Assembly: GCA_024742495.1 (NCBI GenBank)
Contig: JANSYJ010000002.1
Location: forward strand, 310,001 to 374,000
Length of the DNA stretch: 64,000 bases
Reading direction: 5' to 3'
Origin: Bacteroidota bacterium
Lineage (GTDB): Bacteria; Bacteroidota; Bacteroidia; Flavobacteriales; Schleiferiaceae
The notes under the pieces were generated by a model. It searched no databases. It was not told the DNA's origin and saw only the letters and a list, made by a program, of their open reading frames with translations. The translations under genes and the position numbers were made by a program. Every line of letters starts with the position of its first letter. Position 1 is the stretch's first letter. Shown one piece after another: positions 18,851-28,700 of the stretch.

Positions 18851-21232
18851 TTAACCCCAGCGCAGGGTTATTTCTTTAAAGTCTTCAGGTACCGGGAACT
18901 TGAAGCTATTTTCGCTCATCTCAATTTTAGCATCATAGGCTTCACCATCTACATCTACCGAGCTAGGGGCCTTTTCAAAGCCGTGATATACCATGGTAAA
19001 CTCGCCAAAAGGACTTGGCATGCGCCCTTCCTTATGTTGGGTTATCCGGTACTTCTCATCGGTTGGTAAAACGCTGAAATTGCGATTGATATAAAAACCT
19101 TGCTTATGATTATAGCCATCACCTGGATCGTCATATAACATGCTGTCAACGCTCTCAAAGCCTTGGTACACGTGTAATTCCTGATCGTGACTTTCACTTT
19201 CCACATATTGACTAACAGGCCCCATTGGGATAATGGCACCGGCCTTAACCAAGACGGGAATTTGATTCATTGGGGTTTCCAAAAACACTTCTTTACCACC
19301 TTCAATCATTTCATTAGTGAAGAAGTGGTACCATTTGCCTTTGGGCACATAAAGGCGGCGACCTTGTCGATCGGGACCCAATACTGGGCAAACGAGAAGG
19401 TGATCTCCAAAAACAAATTCATCTTGGCGATACCAAGTTTGTGGATCTTTATCATCAAAGAAAGAAAGCGGACGAATCATCGGCTTGCCATCCTTTACAT
19501 ACTGGTAGAAATTGGTATAATGATAGGGAAGGAGTTTATACCTCAATTCGATAGCTTCACGCACTAAGTCGGTGGCTTCGTCGCCAAAACTCCAAGGTTC
19601 CTGCTCGCCATGATCTCCCGAAGAATGATTGCGCATCAAAGGATGGAATACCGCTAATTGCATCCAACGAACAAATAGTTCCATGGTTGGATGTTCTGTG
19701 AATCCGCCAATATCGGTTCCAACAAATGAAAATCCACTAATACTTAAACGCTGGGTTTGCACATTAGCCACCCATAAATGCTCCCAGCTGGCAATATTAT
19801 CGCCCGTCCAAACGGAGCTATAACGCTGACCACCCGAATAGGTACTGCGGGTAATAATGAAGGGACGATTTGGGAATGCCGATTTTTTAACGCCCTCATA
19901 TGTAGCACGACTCATTTGCATGCCATATACATTGTGGGCTTTACGGTGACTACAAGGGTTGCCGTCAAAATCGTGACGAATATCCAGGGGGAATGTCTTT
20001 GTAGGGACATCCATAATGGCTGGTTCGTTCATATCGTTCCAAACCCCTGCCAAACCTACATCTTCAATAAGGCCCTTAAAAAGTCCTGTCCACCATTCCC
20101 GAACTTCAGGATTGGTGAAATCTGGAAAGTAGCAATCGCCTGGCCATACCTTCCCTTTGTATAGTGGTCCATCGGCATGCTTGCAGAAATAGTCCTTTTC
20201 AAAACCTTCCTTACACACCCAATAGTCCATGTCAATCTTGATACCGGGGTCAATAATCGCCACGGTTTTAAAGCCCATGTCTTTTAGCTTTTTCACCATT
20301 CCCTTGGGGTCAGGAAAATTCTCCTTGTTCCAAGTGAAGCAGCGAAAGCCGTCCATATAGTCGATGTCTAGGTAAATCGCATCGCTCGGTATTTTTAAAT
20401 CTCGAAGCTTGGTAGCGATTTCCATTACCTCTTTTTCTGAGGAATAGCTCCACTTACATTGATGATAACCCAAGCTCCATTTTGGTGGCATTTCGGGCTT
20501 TCCTGTTAAGCGGGTATAGCGTTGCGCTACATTCATCAGGCTCGAGCCTGCAATAAAGTAATAGTTAATTTCTCCGCCTTCCGCCCAAAAGCTGGTAACA
20601 TTTTTCCGCTCCTTAGCGAAGTCGAAAAAGGTGCGATAAGTATTGTCGAAGAAAATCCCATAACAGCCTTCTTTGTGAAGACCATAGTAAAATGGAATAT
20701 TTCGGTAAAGGGGATCGCGATCTTTGGCGAAACCGTATTCATCGGTGCCCCAATTTTGAAAGCGATGATCGCGCATGTTAAGATTACTGGCTTTATCGCC
20801 TAATCCAAAGTAATGCTCACCATTAAGGGAGCGCTTACTCATCTTAACAATATTGTCGCCACGCTGCGAGTCTTCCTCCCAATGGAAGCCTTTTTCATCC
20901 TCATTTAGCAAATTGCCTAGGGAATCATAAAGGCTTACTTTAAGGCTATCCTTTAACACAACACAAGTTACCTTGGGCGTTTTAAGTTCATAGCAATTGT
21001 CCTTCTCCTCAATCTTAAAATAGCTAAAGCCACTGCGGTGGTCTTCATCCATAGCATAAGAAAAGTCGGGGGAAAAGTAACCTTTCGCCGTGTAGCGAAA
21101 GCGTAAAACGTGATTGGTTACCGCTTCCACAATTAGCATTACACCATTGTGGGCGTGGAATATTATAGAAGATCCACGCTCCTCTACTTTGAGAAGGCGA
21201 TCTGGAAAATGTTCATTAATAAGAGTCTGCAT
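18851..21232 (-). CDS. GH31 alpha-glucosidase
   Basis: A 793-aa glycoside hydrolase family 31 enzyme without a signal peptide, so probably cytoplasmic. Catalytic features are intact: the nucleophile Asp400 in WNDMNEP and the acid/base Asp478 in SVWTGDN, with the substrate-pocket blocks YLDIDYMDG and SGFSFVGTDIGGF. GH31 alpha-glucosidases release glucose from alpha-1,4 or alpha-1,6 linked oligosaccharides. The gene is divergent from the glycogen-binding domain gene and shares a control region holding two copies of the GTGTAAANTTTACAC motif. With glgB and the glgE homologue it forms an alpha-glucan turnover cluster. Confidence 0.93.
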   Translation of the reverse strand: MQTLINEHFPDRLLKVEERGSSIIFHAHNGVMLIVEAVTNHVLRFRYTAKGYFSPDFSYAMDEDHRSGFSYFKIEEKDNCYELKTPKVTCVVLKDSLKVSLYDSLGNLLNEDEKGFHWEEDSQRGDNIVKMSKRSLNGEHYFGLGDKASNLNMRDHRFQNWGTDEYGFAKDRDPLYRNIPFYYGLHKEGCYGIFFDNTYRTFFDFAKERKNVTSFWAEGGEINYYFIAGSSLMNVAQRYTRLTGKPEMPPKWSLGYHQCKWSYSSEKEVMEIATKLRDLKIPSDAIYLDIDYMDGFRCFTWNKENFPDPKGMVKKLKDMGFKTVAIIDPGIKIDMDYWVCKEGFEKDYFCKHADGPLYKGKVWPGDCYFPDFTNPEVREWWTGLFKGLIEDVGLAGVWNDMNEPAIMDVPTKTFPLDIRHDFDGNPCSHRKAHNVYGMQMSRATYEGVKKSAFPNRPFIITRSTYSGGQRYSSVWTGDNIASWEHLWVANVQTQRLSISGFSFVGTDIGGFTEHPTMELFVRWMQLAVFHPLMRNHSSGDHGEQEPWSFGDEATDLVREAIELRYKLLPYHYTNFYQYVKDGKPMIRPLSFFDDKDPQTWYRQDEFVFGDHLLVCPVLGPDRQGRRLYVPKGKWYHFFTNEMIEGGKEVFLETPMNQIPVLVKAGAIIPMGPVSQYVESESHDQELHVYQGFESVDSMLYDDPGDGYNHKQGFYINRNFSVLPTDEKYRITQHKEGRMPSPFGEFTMVYHGFEKAPSSVDVDGEAYDAKIEMSENSFKFPVPEDFKEITLRWG

Positions 21233-21279
21233 CTAAGACCTTTGATTTGGGTGGAACGAAATTAGTAATAAAATGCTTC

Positions 21280-21298
21280 GTGTAAACTTTACACTTAG
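21280..21298. promoter_or_regulatory. Candidate operator of the GH31 gene
   Basis: GTGTAAACTTTACACTTAG contains a perfect 15-bp palindrome (GTGTAAA-C-TTTACAC, 21280-21294). Its centre is 55 bp upstream of the GH31 start. It is the best copy of a motif that recurs upstream of other alpha-glucan genes in this window. A TAATTTCG near-match to the -7 box lies at 21257-21264 on the minus strand. Confidence 0.65.
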
Positions 21299-21370
21299 AT
21301 TTTTTGAGAATATTTTATAAGTGTCATGATGACAACTAATTGATAATGAAAACTTAACCAAAGAATATAG

Positions 21371-21397
21371 CTTAGTGTAAATTCTACACTATATTTG
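21371..21397 (+). promoter_or_regulatory. Operator and -7 box of the glycogen-binding gene
   Basis: The operator copy GTGTAAATTCTACAC (21375-21389) directly abuts a perfect -7 box TATATTTG (21390-21397). The box places transcription start near 21404, about 12 nt before the ATG at 21416. A bound regulator would cover the -33/-7 spacer. Confidence 0.65.
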
Positions 21398-21415
21398 TGG
21401 GCTCAAACTATAATT

Positions 21416-21718
21416 ATGGCAATTCGTAAAAAATTCCTCAAGTCGAAACCGCTTTGTAAAGTAAGTTTTGATTTTAGTGCCAACCGCATTGCTGGTGAGG
21501 CAAAGAAAGTTGAAGTACTCGGTGATTTTAATGACTGGTCACCAATTCCATTACGTAAGGTAAAGGGTGATTTTACCCGAACCGTGGATTTAGAAACCGG
21601 AAAAGAGTATCAATTCCGCTATCGCATTAATGGCGACCTCTGGGAAAATGATGAGGCAGCTGATGCTTATGTTAATAATGGCATCTCTGGTGATAATTCA
21701 GTGATTAGGCTGAATTAA
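21416..21718 (+). CDS. Stand-alone glycogen-binding (CBM48-like) domain protein
   Basis: The ATG at 21416 is preferred; an in-frame TTG at 21395 falls inside the -7 box and cannot be the start. The 100-aa protein begins MAIRKKFLKSK and consists of one early-set sandwich with VEVLGDFNDWSP and YQFRYRINGDLWENDEAADAY, the hallmark of CBM48/AMPK-type glycogen-binding modules. No catalytic domain is attached. It may recruit enzymes to glycogen or act as a regulatory subunit. Its stop codon interlocks with that of glgB (TAA at 21716-21718 on plus, 21715-21717 on minus). Confidence 0.85.
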   Translation: MAIRKKFLKSKPLCKVSFDFSANRIAGEAKKVEVLGDFNDWSPIPLRKVKGDFTRTVDLETGKEYQFRYRINGDLWENDEAADAYVNNGISGDNSVIRLN

Positions 21719-23622
21719 TTCTTCAGTTTATAAATCACGGCTCCAAGTGGTGGGAGTTCAAGAACTAAGGAGTTTTGGCGACCATGCCAAGGCTCCTTTT
21801 CGCTTTTCACTTGTTTGGCAATAGCGTAGTCGCTGCCCCAAAAAGCAATTTCATCACTATTGTAAATTAGCTGGTATTGCCCAATCTCAGGAGCTCCAAC
21901 TCTATAATTATTGCGAGGTAGTGGCGTGAAATTTAAGACACAAACCAAAGTCTCGGTTTCACCTTTTCGGATGAAGCTAATTACCGAATTTTCATGGTCA
22001 TTTAATTCCAACCATTCAAAACTGTGGTAGTCGTAATTTAATTCGTGTAATGCCTTCTCACTGCGGTAAAGGCCATTCAAGGATTTTATGGTTTTAAAGA
22101 TTCCCTGATGTGCTTCAGTTTCGGCTTCCCACCAATTCAATTGGTTTTCGAATTGCCATTCCTCTCTTTGTCCAAATTCGCCACCCATAAAAATGAGTTT
22201 CGCTCCAGGATGAAGGTACATCCAGCTGAATAGTAAACGAAGGTTGGCAAATTGCTGCCAAGAATCGCCCGGCATTTTTTCCAATAATGACTTTTTACCA
22301 TAAACCACTTCATCATGCGAAAGCGGAAGCATAAAGTGTTCGGTAAAGGTATAGGCTAAACTGAAGGTTAGTTCATTATGGTGATGGCGTCGGTAAACCG
22401 GATCGCGTTTAAAGTAGTTTAAGTTGTCGTTCATCCATCCCATCATCCATTTTAGTCCAAAACCTAATCCTCCTTCATGGGTAGGGAAGCTAACTCTATT
22501 ATAAGAGGTGGATTCTTCGGCTATGGTTTGCACATCAGGGTAATGAGCATAAACCGCTTCATTGAATTGTTTGAGGAATTCAATCGCATCTAAGTTCTCA
22601 TTGCCGCCAAATTGATTCGGTTCCCACTGCCCATCTTCACGCGAGTAATCCAAATAAAGCATGGAGGCTACAGCATCAACCCTAAGGGCATCTACATGAA
22701 ATTGGTCGAGCCAGAAAAGCGCATTGGAAATAAGAAAAGATCGTACTTCTGAACGACCGTAATTGAAAATCAAACTCTTCCAATCGGGATGGTAGCCCTT
22801 GCGAGGATCCGGGTGCTCGTAAACACTGGAGCCATCGAAATTCCCTAAACCATGCAGGTCATTGGGGAAATGAGAGGGTACCCAATCGAAAATCACTCCG
22901 ATTCCCGCGCTATGAAAAGCGTCAATAAGGTATTTAAGATCTTCGGCTGGTCCGAAACGACTGCTGGCTGCAAAGTATCCCGTAATTTGATAACCCCAAC
23001 TTGGCTCATAGGGGTATTCCATTACCGGCATAAACTCAATATGCGTAAAACCAGCATCTTGAACATAGGGAACTAGCTCGTCCGCCAATTCACGGTAGCC
23101 CAGCACATCTCCGTTTTCTTTGCGTTTCCAAGAAGCTAAATGCACTTCGTAAACGCTCATGGGGGCCTGTAAGCTGTTTTTAGCTTTACGGCTTTGCATC
23201 CACTTTTTATCCTGCCAGCCATGTGCTCCACTTTGGCAAACCAGCGAGGCGGTGCGCGGAGGATGTTCAGCTTGTTTAGCAAAGGGATCAGCCTTTTCTA
23301 GCACCTCTTGGCTGTCGCTATTTTTAATTCGAAATTTATAGGCGTCACCAACTTTTGCACCGGCAATAAAGCCCTCCCAAATTCCCGAGCTGTCCCAGCG
23401 CACTTGCAAAGGATGAGCTTCGCCATTCCAATGATTAAAGGAACCAATTACTTGAACCTCATCTGCCGCCGGAGCGAAAACTGCAAAGTACACGCCTTCT
23501 TGGTTCTCGACCTTTAAGGGATGGGCGCCAAAATGCTGGTATAATCGATAATGGCGACCTTCTTTAAAAAGGTGTACATCTTGATCGCTAAAAAGGGAGT
23601 GGGCAATTGTTTGATTGGACAT
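21715..23622 (-). CDS. glgB: 1,4-alpha-glucan branching enzyme
   Basis: A 635-aa GH13 family 9 enzyme that forms alpha-1,6 branches in glycogen. An N-terminal CBM48 (about residues 30-110, with VQVIGSFNHWNGE) precedes the catalytic barrel. Region I is DWVPSHF, the nucleophile is Asp316 in LRVDAVASM, the acid/base is Glu369 in AEES, and the third acid is Asp437 in LSHDEVV, so it should be active. It lacks the extra N1 domain of the longer E. coli form. It starts 6 bp after the glgE homologue and is probably co-transcribed from the promoter at 25562-25591. Confidence 0.95.
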   Translation of the reverse strand: MSNQTIAHSLFSDQDVHLFKEGRHYRLYQHFGAHPLKVENQEGVYFAVFAPAADEVQVIGSFNHWNGEAHPLQVRWDSSGIWEGFIAGAKVGDAYKFRIKNSDSQEVLEKADPFAKQAEHPPRTASLVCQSGAHGWQDKKWMQSRKAKNSLQAPMSVYEVHLASWKRKENGDVLGYRELADELVPYVQDAGFTHIEFMPVMEYPYEPSWGYQITGYFAASSRFGPAEDLKYLIDAFHSAGIGVIFDWVPSHFPNDLHGLGNFDGSSVYEHPDPRKGYHPDWKSLIFNYGRSEVRSFLISNALFWLDQFHVDALRVDAVASMLYLDYSREDGQWEPNQFGGNENLDAIEFLKQFNEAVYAHYPDVQTIAEESTSYNRVSFPTHEGGLGFGLKWMMGWMNDNLNYFKRDPVYRRHHHNELTFSLAYTFTEHFMLPLSHDEVVYGKKSLLEKMPGDSWQQFANLRLLFSWMYLHPGAKLIFMGGEFGQREEWQFENQLNWWEAETEAHQGIFKTIKSLNGLYRSEKALHELNYDYHSFEWLELNDHENSVISFIRKGETETLVCVLNFTPLPRNNYRVGAPEIGQYQLIYNSDEIAFWGSDYAIAKQVKSEKEPWHGRQNSLVLELPPLGAVIYKLKN

Positions 23623-23628
23623 AAGTAA

Positions 23629-25548
23629 TTAGTCAATGACTTTGAATAAATGAACGGGTCGGGCAGGATCGAGGCGAACGTAGTTCCACTCTTCCCGCCA
23701 AGGATAATCGGCTCCCGAAATATAGTCATGCATCCTATAACCTTTATCGTTTAGGGGCATTAAATCTTCCGGAAGTTGCAGCCAGCCTTCCTGGGCATTA
23801 TAAGGGTCTAAGTTTGTAACACAGACCACCCGGTCTTGATCATCCCATTTAATAAAGCCAATTAAAGCTTGATTTTCAATTTCTAAAAATCGGAAATTTC
23901 GATTTTGCTGCAAGGGGCTAAGCTCCTTACGGGCCGCGTTTAATGTGCGCATTAGCCAGGTGACCTTATTTTCGGTATCCCAATGGTGTTGCTTTATTTC
24001 GTATTTCTCCGAATCACGATATTCTTCGGTTCCGGGCAGGGCTTCATTTTCTAGGTTTTCGAAAACCGGACCATAAATCCCATAATTAGCGCTTAAGGTT
24101 CCGGCTAAAAATAGGCGCGCCATAAAAGCAGAGGCATTCCCACTTTGCAGTATCAATGGCAAGTGATCGTGACTATTGGGCCAAAAGGAAGGCCTTAAGA
24201 AATCAATATAGGGTTCGGAGAATAGTTCTTCGCAATAGTCGATGAGCTCATGACGGAAATTCTTCCAAATAAAAGCCGATCCCATTTGGGCAAATCCCAA
24301 CTTTGAAAGCTCCAGGAAGAAACCTTCATTACTTTGGGCATTAGTCTGAAAGAGTACTTCCGGGTATTCCGATTGCACTTCATCAATAAGCCAGCTCCAA
24401 AAGTGATAAGGCTTAGTATGGGCATTATCGGCTCTAAATATTTTCACCCCTTTTTTAATCCAAAAAACCACAACCTCCTTTAGGGCCAGCCATAGTTCTT
24501 CCCATTCCTCGCATTCAAAATCAAAGGGATAAATATCTTCATATTTAAAGGGCGGGTTTTCGGCATATTGCAAATTACCGTCAGATCTATTTTTAAACCA
24601 TTCGGGATGCTCTTTTATCCAGGGATGATCGGGCGATACATGAAAGGATAAATCGAGGGCTAGCTCTAGGTGCTGTTCTTTTAATTTGTTAATCAGCTGA
24701 CTGAATTCCTTATCGGTTCCTAAATCGGGATGGATGCTGCAATGTCCTCCATCTTTGGAACCAATTCCCCAGGGGGATCCAACATCTCCTTTTTGAGCTG
24801 CGGTGCTGTTATTTTTGCCTTTCCGATGTTTTTCACCGATTGGGTGTATCGGTGGAAAAAGTACGGTGTCGAAGCCCAAATCGGCAATTCGCGGAATTAG
24901 AGCCTCCACATCTTTAAAACGGCCCGCCTTGGCCTTGCCACTGCTGCGCGGAAATAGCTCATAAGTGGCGGAAAAGCCAGCTTTCTTGCGATCGCAATAA
25001 GCCTTATGCGTATCTGATTCGCTGATAACATCCATTATCGGATGGGCGGTGAAAGCATTCCTTACCTCCTCCTCTTGAAGGATTTCAGCGGCATTTAAAT
25101 AGTTTTCTTCACAAGCCTTTAACCATGATTTGGCCTTTGGATGCTTGGCTTTTATTAAGGCCTCTAAATAAGGTCGACCATCATTAATTAAAACTTCTAA
25201 ATCCTTGTCATGTGCAAATTCAAGCGCAAGTCGCTCCAACCAAGTTAAACCATGGTCTACCCAAGCTTGCACCTTATACTCAAAGGCGCCAATTTCATTG
25301 AAATGTATTGTGGCTGAGAAGGCATCCTCCTCACCCTCTACTAAATCTGTATGCTGCCAAGTCTGTTGATCGCTATGCTTCCAAAGCACACGCCCTCTTA
25401 TAACATCATGCCCATCTGCATATAGCAGGCAATTTAAATCGACTGCTTCTCCAAGTACCCGCTTTAAAGCGTATTGGCCATTATTGATGGAAGGAGAAAT
25501 CGTACTTATTATTACGCGATGGCGTCCTTTGTTTAGCATTTTACTCAT
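23629..25548 (-). CDS. glgE: GlgE-like maltosyltransferase homologue with altered active site
   Basis: A 639-aa protein aligned by eye with alpha-1,4-glucan:maltose-1-phosphate maltosyltransferase. It shares the N-terminal RVIISTISPSINNGQYALKR block, FPPIHPIGEKHRKGKNN, the SPDHPW motif and FRADNAHTKP, where Asp374 is the nucleophile. The C-terminal part with TSANYGIYG-like and DSEKYEIK blocks also fits. However, 29 residues after the nucleophile, where characterised GlgE enzymes have the general acid/base Glu in F-L-(A/S)-E-A-F-T, this protein has Asn403 in FQTNAQS. The codon is AAT at 24340-24342. The third acid (in NSHDHL) remains. It could be a diverged transferase, a phosphate-binding or regulatory homologue, or use Glu407. 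TreS and Mak partners are not in the window. It is the first gene of a glgE-glgB operon. Confidence 0.85.
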   Translation of the reverse strand: MSKMLNKGRHRVIISTISPSINNGQYALKRVLGEAVDLNCLLYADGHDVIRGRVLWKHSDQQTWQHTDLVEGEEDAFSATIHFNEIGAFEYKVQAWVDHGLTWLERLALEFAHDKDLEVLINDGRPYLEALIKAKHPKAKSWLKACEENYLNAAEILQEEEVRNAFTAHPIMDVISESDTHKAYCDRKKAGFSATYELFPRSSGKAKAGRFKDVEALIPRIADLGFDTVLFPPIHPIGEKHRKGKNNSTAAQKGDVGSPWGIGSKDGGHCSIHPDLGTDKEFSQLINKLKEQHLELALDLSFHVSPDHPWIKEHPEWFKNRSDGNLQYAENPPFKYEDIYPFDFECEEWEELWLALKEVVVFWIKKGVKIFRADNAHTKPYHFWSWLIDEVQSEYPEVLFQTNAQSNEGFFLELSKLGFAQMGSAFIWKNFRHELIDYCEELFSEPYIDFLRPSFWPNSHDHLPLILQSGNASAFMARLFLAGTLSANYGIYGPVFENLENEALPGTEEYRDSEKYEIKQHHWDTENKVTWLMRTLNAARKELSPLQQNRNFRFLEIENQALIGFIKWDDQDRVVCVTNLDPYNAQEGWLQLPEDLMPLNDKGYRMHDYISGADYPWREEWNYVRLDPARPVHLFKVID

Positions 25549-25561
25549 AATCAGAATAGGC

Positions 25562-25591
25562 CAAATGTACTAAGTGTAAATAACACACCAA
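25562..25591 (-). promoter_or_regulatory. Promoter with internal operator for glgE-glgB
   Basis: On the minus strand a TTG -33 element (25591-25589) and a TACATTTG -7 box (25569-25562) are separated by exactly 19 bp, the Bacteroidota optimum. The spacer is almost filled by GTGTGTTATTTACACTTAG (25588-25570), a degenerate copy of the operator motif. The overlap predicts direct control of polymerase binding. Confidence 0.7.
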
Positions 25592-25789
25592 GCTTAGAAT
25601 TATTTTCAAGCCCCTAAATATAAACATCAGCTTGAATGTCAAAGGCTTTGCTAAGTGTTTTTCTGATTTTGAATTTGCCATTGAGCGAATGAATAGACTT
25701 TTCCAATCTTATAAACATCATGGCCGTCGCGTCGCTAGCCTTCTTAAATTTAAAGTTCCAAAACGTAAACTCTAATTTTCTAGCCGCCA

Positions 25790-28700
25790 GTGTTTTTAAT
25801 CTTTGATACCGAAACAACCGGTCTTCCCATTCGGGATGATGCGCCATTAAGTGATTTTGATAATTGGCCCAGGGCAGTCCAAATAGCTTGGCAACTCCAT
25901 GATGAGAAAGGCCAACTTGTAGAAGCCAAGGATTTCGTTATCAAGCCAGAAGGATTTGATATTCCCTTTAATGCCGCCAAGGTTCATGGGATTACCACCG
26001 CTGTTGCGGAAGAATATGGTATCGCACTAGAGGAGGCCATGGCCGAATTTAGCAAGGCGGTTGAGAAGACTACTTTTTTAGTAGGGCACAATGTGCAGTT
26101 CGACAACAATGTACTAGGCTGTGAGTATTTAAGATTAGAGCAAAAGAATTTATTAGAAGGCAAGAAGGTTTTAGATACGGGTGAAGAAACCCGAGAGTAT
26201 TGTCAGTTACCAGGCGGTAGAGGTGGCCAGTTTAAAATGCCAAAGCTGGAGGAGCTCTATGAAAAGCTTTTTGGCCATAAATTCGCTGAAGCCCATAATG
26301 CGGCTGCGGATGTGGAAGCCACCGCCCGAAGTTTTTTTGAGGCCCTTCGTTTAGGGATTTACAGCAATTCCCGTTTAGAGTGGACTGATGGTCAGCGTGA
26401 GGATTTCGATTCGGCTAATCCTACTACCATTGCACCCATCGGACTTAAAGTCCGAAGTTTTAAAAAGCTGGCCCAAGAATTAGAAGCAAAACAAGCTGTT
26501 GCCGGTGGAGTAGGAGTTGAGGGGCAGGTGAGCTTAGATGAGGATTTAAAATTCACCCATCTTCACGTTCATACCCAATATTCCATTTTACAAGCTACCT
26601 GCGATATAAACGCCTTAATAAACAAGGCTAAGGAAGATGGCATGCCAGCGGTGGCGATGACGGATATTGCCAACCTCTACGGCGCATTTAAATTTGTTTC
26701 GGCGGCTAGAGCGGCGGGCTTAAAGCCCATCGTGGGAGTGGAGTTTTATTTGTGCCGCAACCATAAAGATCGCTCGGTTAAAGACAATGGTTATCAAATT
26801 GTTGCAATCGCCAAAAACAAAGCGGGTTATCACAGTCTGGCCAAATTATCCTCTCATGCATTTGTAGATGGCTATTATTATGTGCCTAGGATAGACAAGG
26901 AGCTGCTGCTGCAATACAAAGAAAACCTCATTATTACCACGGGAGGTTTAAGTGGCGAAATTCCGCGTTTAATCCTGAATGTTGGAGAGAAGCAGGCAGA
27001 GGAATCCTTTGAATGGTACTACAATCAATTCGGCGACGATTTTTATGTCGAATTGGTGGATCATGGCCTGGAAGAAAATAAAGTAGTAAACCAAACCTTA
27101 ATTCGTTTCGCCCGCAAATATGGAGTGAAGTTCTTCGCCAGTAATGATGCTTATTATCTCAATGAGGGGGACGCCAATGCCCATGACATCCTACTCTGTG
27201 TAAAGGAGGGTGAATACCAAAGCACCCCAATAGGGCGTGGCCGCGGATACCGTTATGGTTTCCCCAATGATCAGTTTTACTTTAAAACTGATGCGGAGAT
27301 GAAAAGGCTATTCGCAAGTATACCGGAGGCCATAGCCAATACCCAGGAAATAGTCGATAAGGTGGAATCCTACGATTTAGCACGGGATGTGCTTTTACCG
27401 GCCTTCGACATTCCGGAAGACTTTGTTGACCCCTTAGATGAAGAAGATGGTGGGAAAAGAGGTGAAAACAATTACCTAAAACATCTTACCTACGTTGGAG
27501 CCGAAAAGCGCTACGGAACAATAAGCGAGGATGTCAAGTCTCGTCTCGATTTTGAGCTTGAAACTATTGCAAACACTGGCTATCCAGGCTATTTCTTAAT
27601 TGTACAAGATTTTACTTCTCAGGCGCGAAAAATGGGAGTAAGCGTTGGGCCAGGTCGTGGTTCAGCGGCAGGATCTGCCGTAGCCTATTGCATCGGTATT
27701 ACCAATGTGGATCCCATTAAATACGATCTCCTGTTTGAGAGATTCTTGAATCCAGATCGAGTGTCTCTTCCCGATATTGATATTGATTTTGATGATGAAG
27801 GTCGCGGGAAAATCATTGATTGGGTGGTAAACAAATACGGTCAAAATCAAGTGGCCCAAATTATCACCTATGGAACAATGGCTGGTAAATCAGCTATTCG
27901 CGATGCCGGTAGAGTGTTGCAGTTGCCGCTATCAGAAACCGACCGCGTAGCCAAATTGGTTCCCGATACTAAGCTAAATAAGCTCTTTAGTTGGACCGAT
28001 AAGGAAATGGGTGAGAAGCTCAATGGCGATCTCTTCCAATTGGGTAAGCAACTAAAAGAATTGGCCCAGCAAGAAGACCGGCTGGAAGCGCAGGTAGTCA
28101 ATCAAGCGCGAATCCTGGAAGGCTCGGTTCGCAATACCGGCATTCACGCCTGTGGGGTTATTATCACCCCCGACGATATCACCAAGTTTGTTCCTGTTTC
28201 GGTAGCCAAGGATTCGGATTTATACGTTACTCAATTCGACAATTCGGTGGTTGAAAGTGCCGGGATGTTGAAAATGGACTTCTTGGGTTTAAAGACCCTG
28301 AGTATCATTAAGGATGCTATTAAAATTGTGAAGGACCGTCATGATGTGTCGATTGACCCTGATGAGATTCCCCTTGATGATCTTAAAACCTTCGAGCTCT
28401 ATCAAAGCGGTCAAACCAATGGTACCTTCCAGTTTGAGAGCCCGGGAATGCAAAAGCATCTTAAGGCTTTAAAGCCTGATAAGTTTGCGGACCTTATTGC
28501 CATGAACGCCCTGTATAGGCCGGGCCCCTTGGAGTATATCCCGAATTTTATTGCCCGTAAAAATGGACAGGAGGAGATCAGTTACGATCTCCCAGACATG
28601 GAGGAATACCTGGCTGAAACCTACGGTATTACGGTTTATCAAGAGCAAGTGATGCTTTTATCCCAGAAATTGGCTGGCTTTACCAAAGGTGAAGCGGATG

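Noticed and set aside
25614-25847. 77-codon minus-strand reading frame upstream of and overlapping dnaE
   Set aside because: It overlaps the start of dnaE on the opposite strand, has no promoter or recognisable motif, and its composition looks like chance coding.
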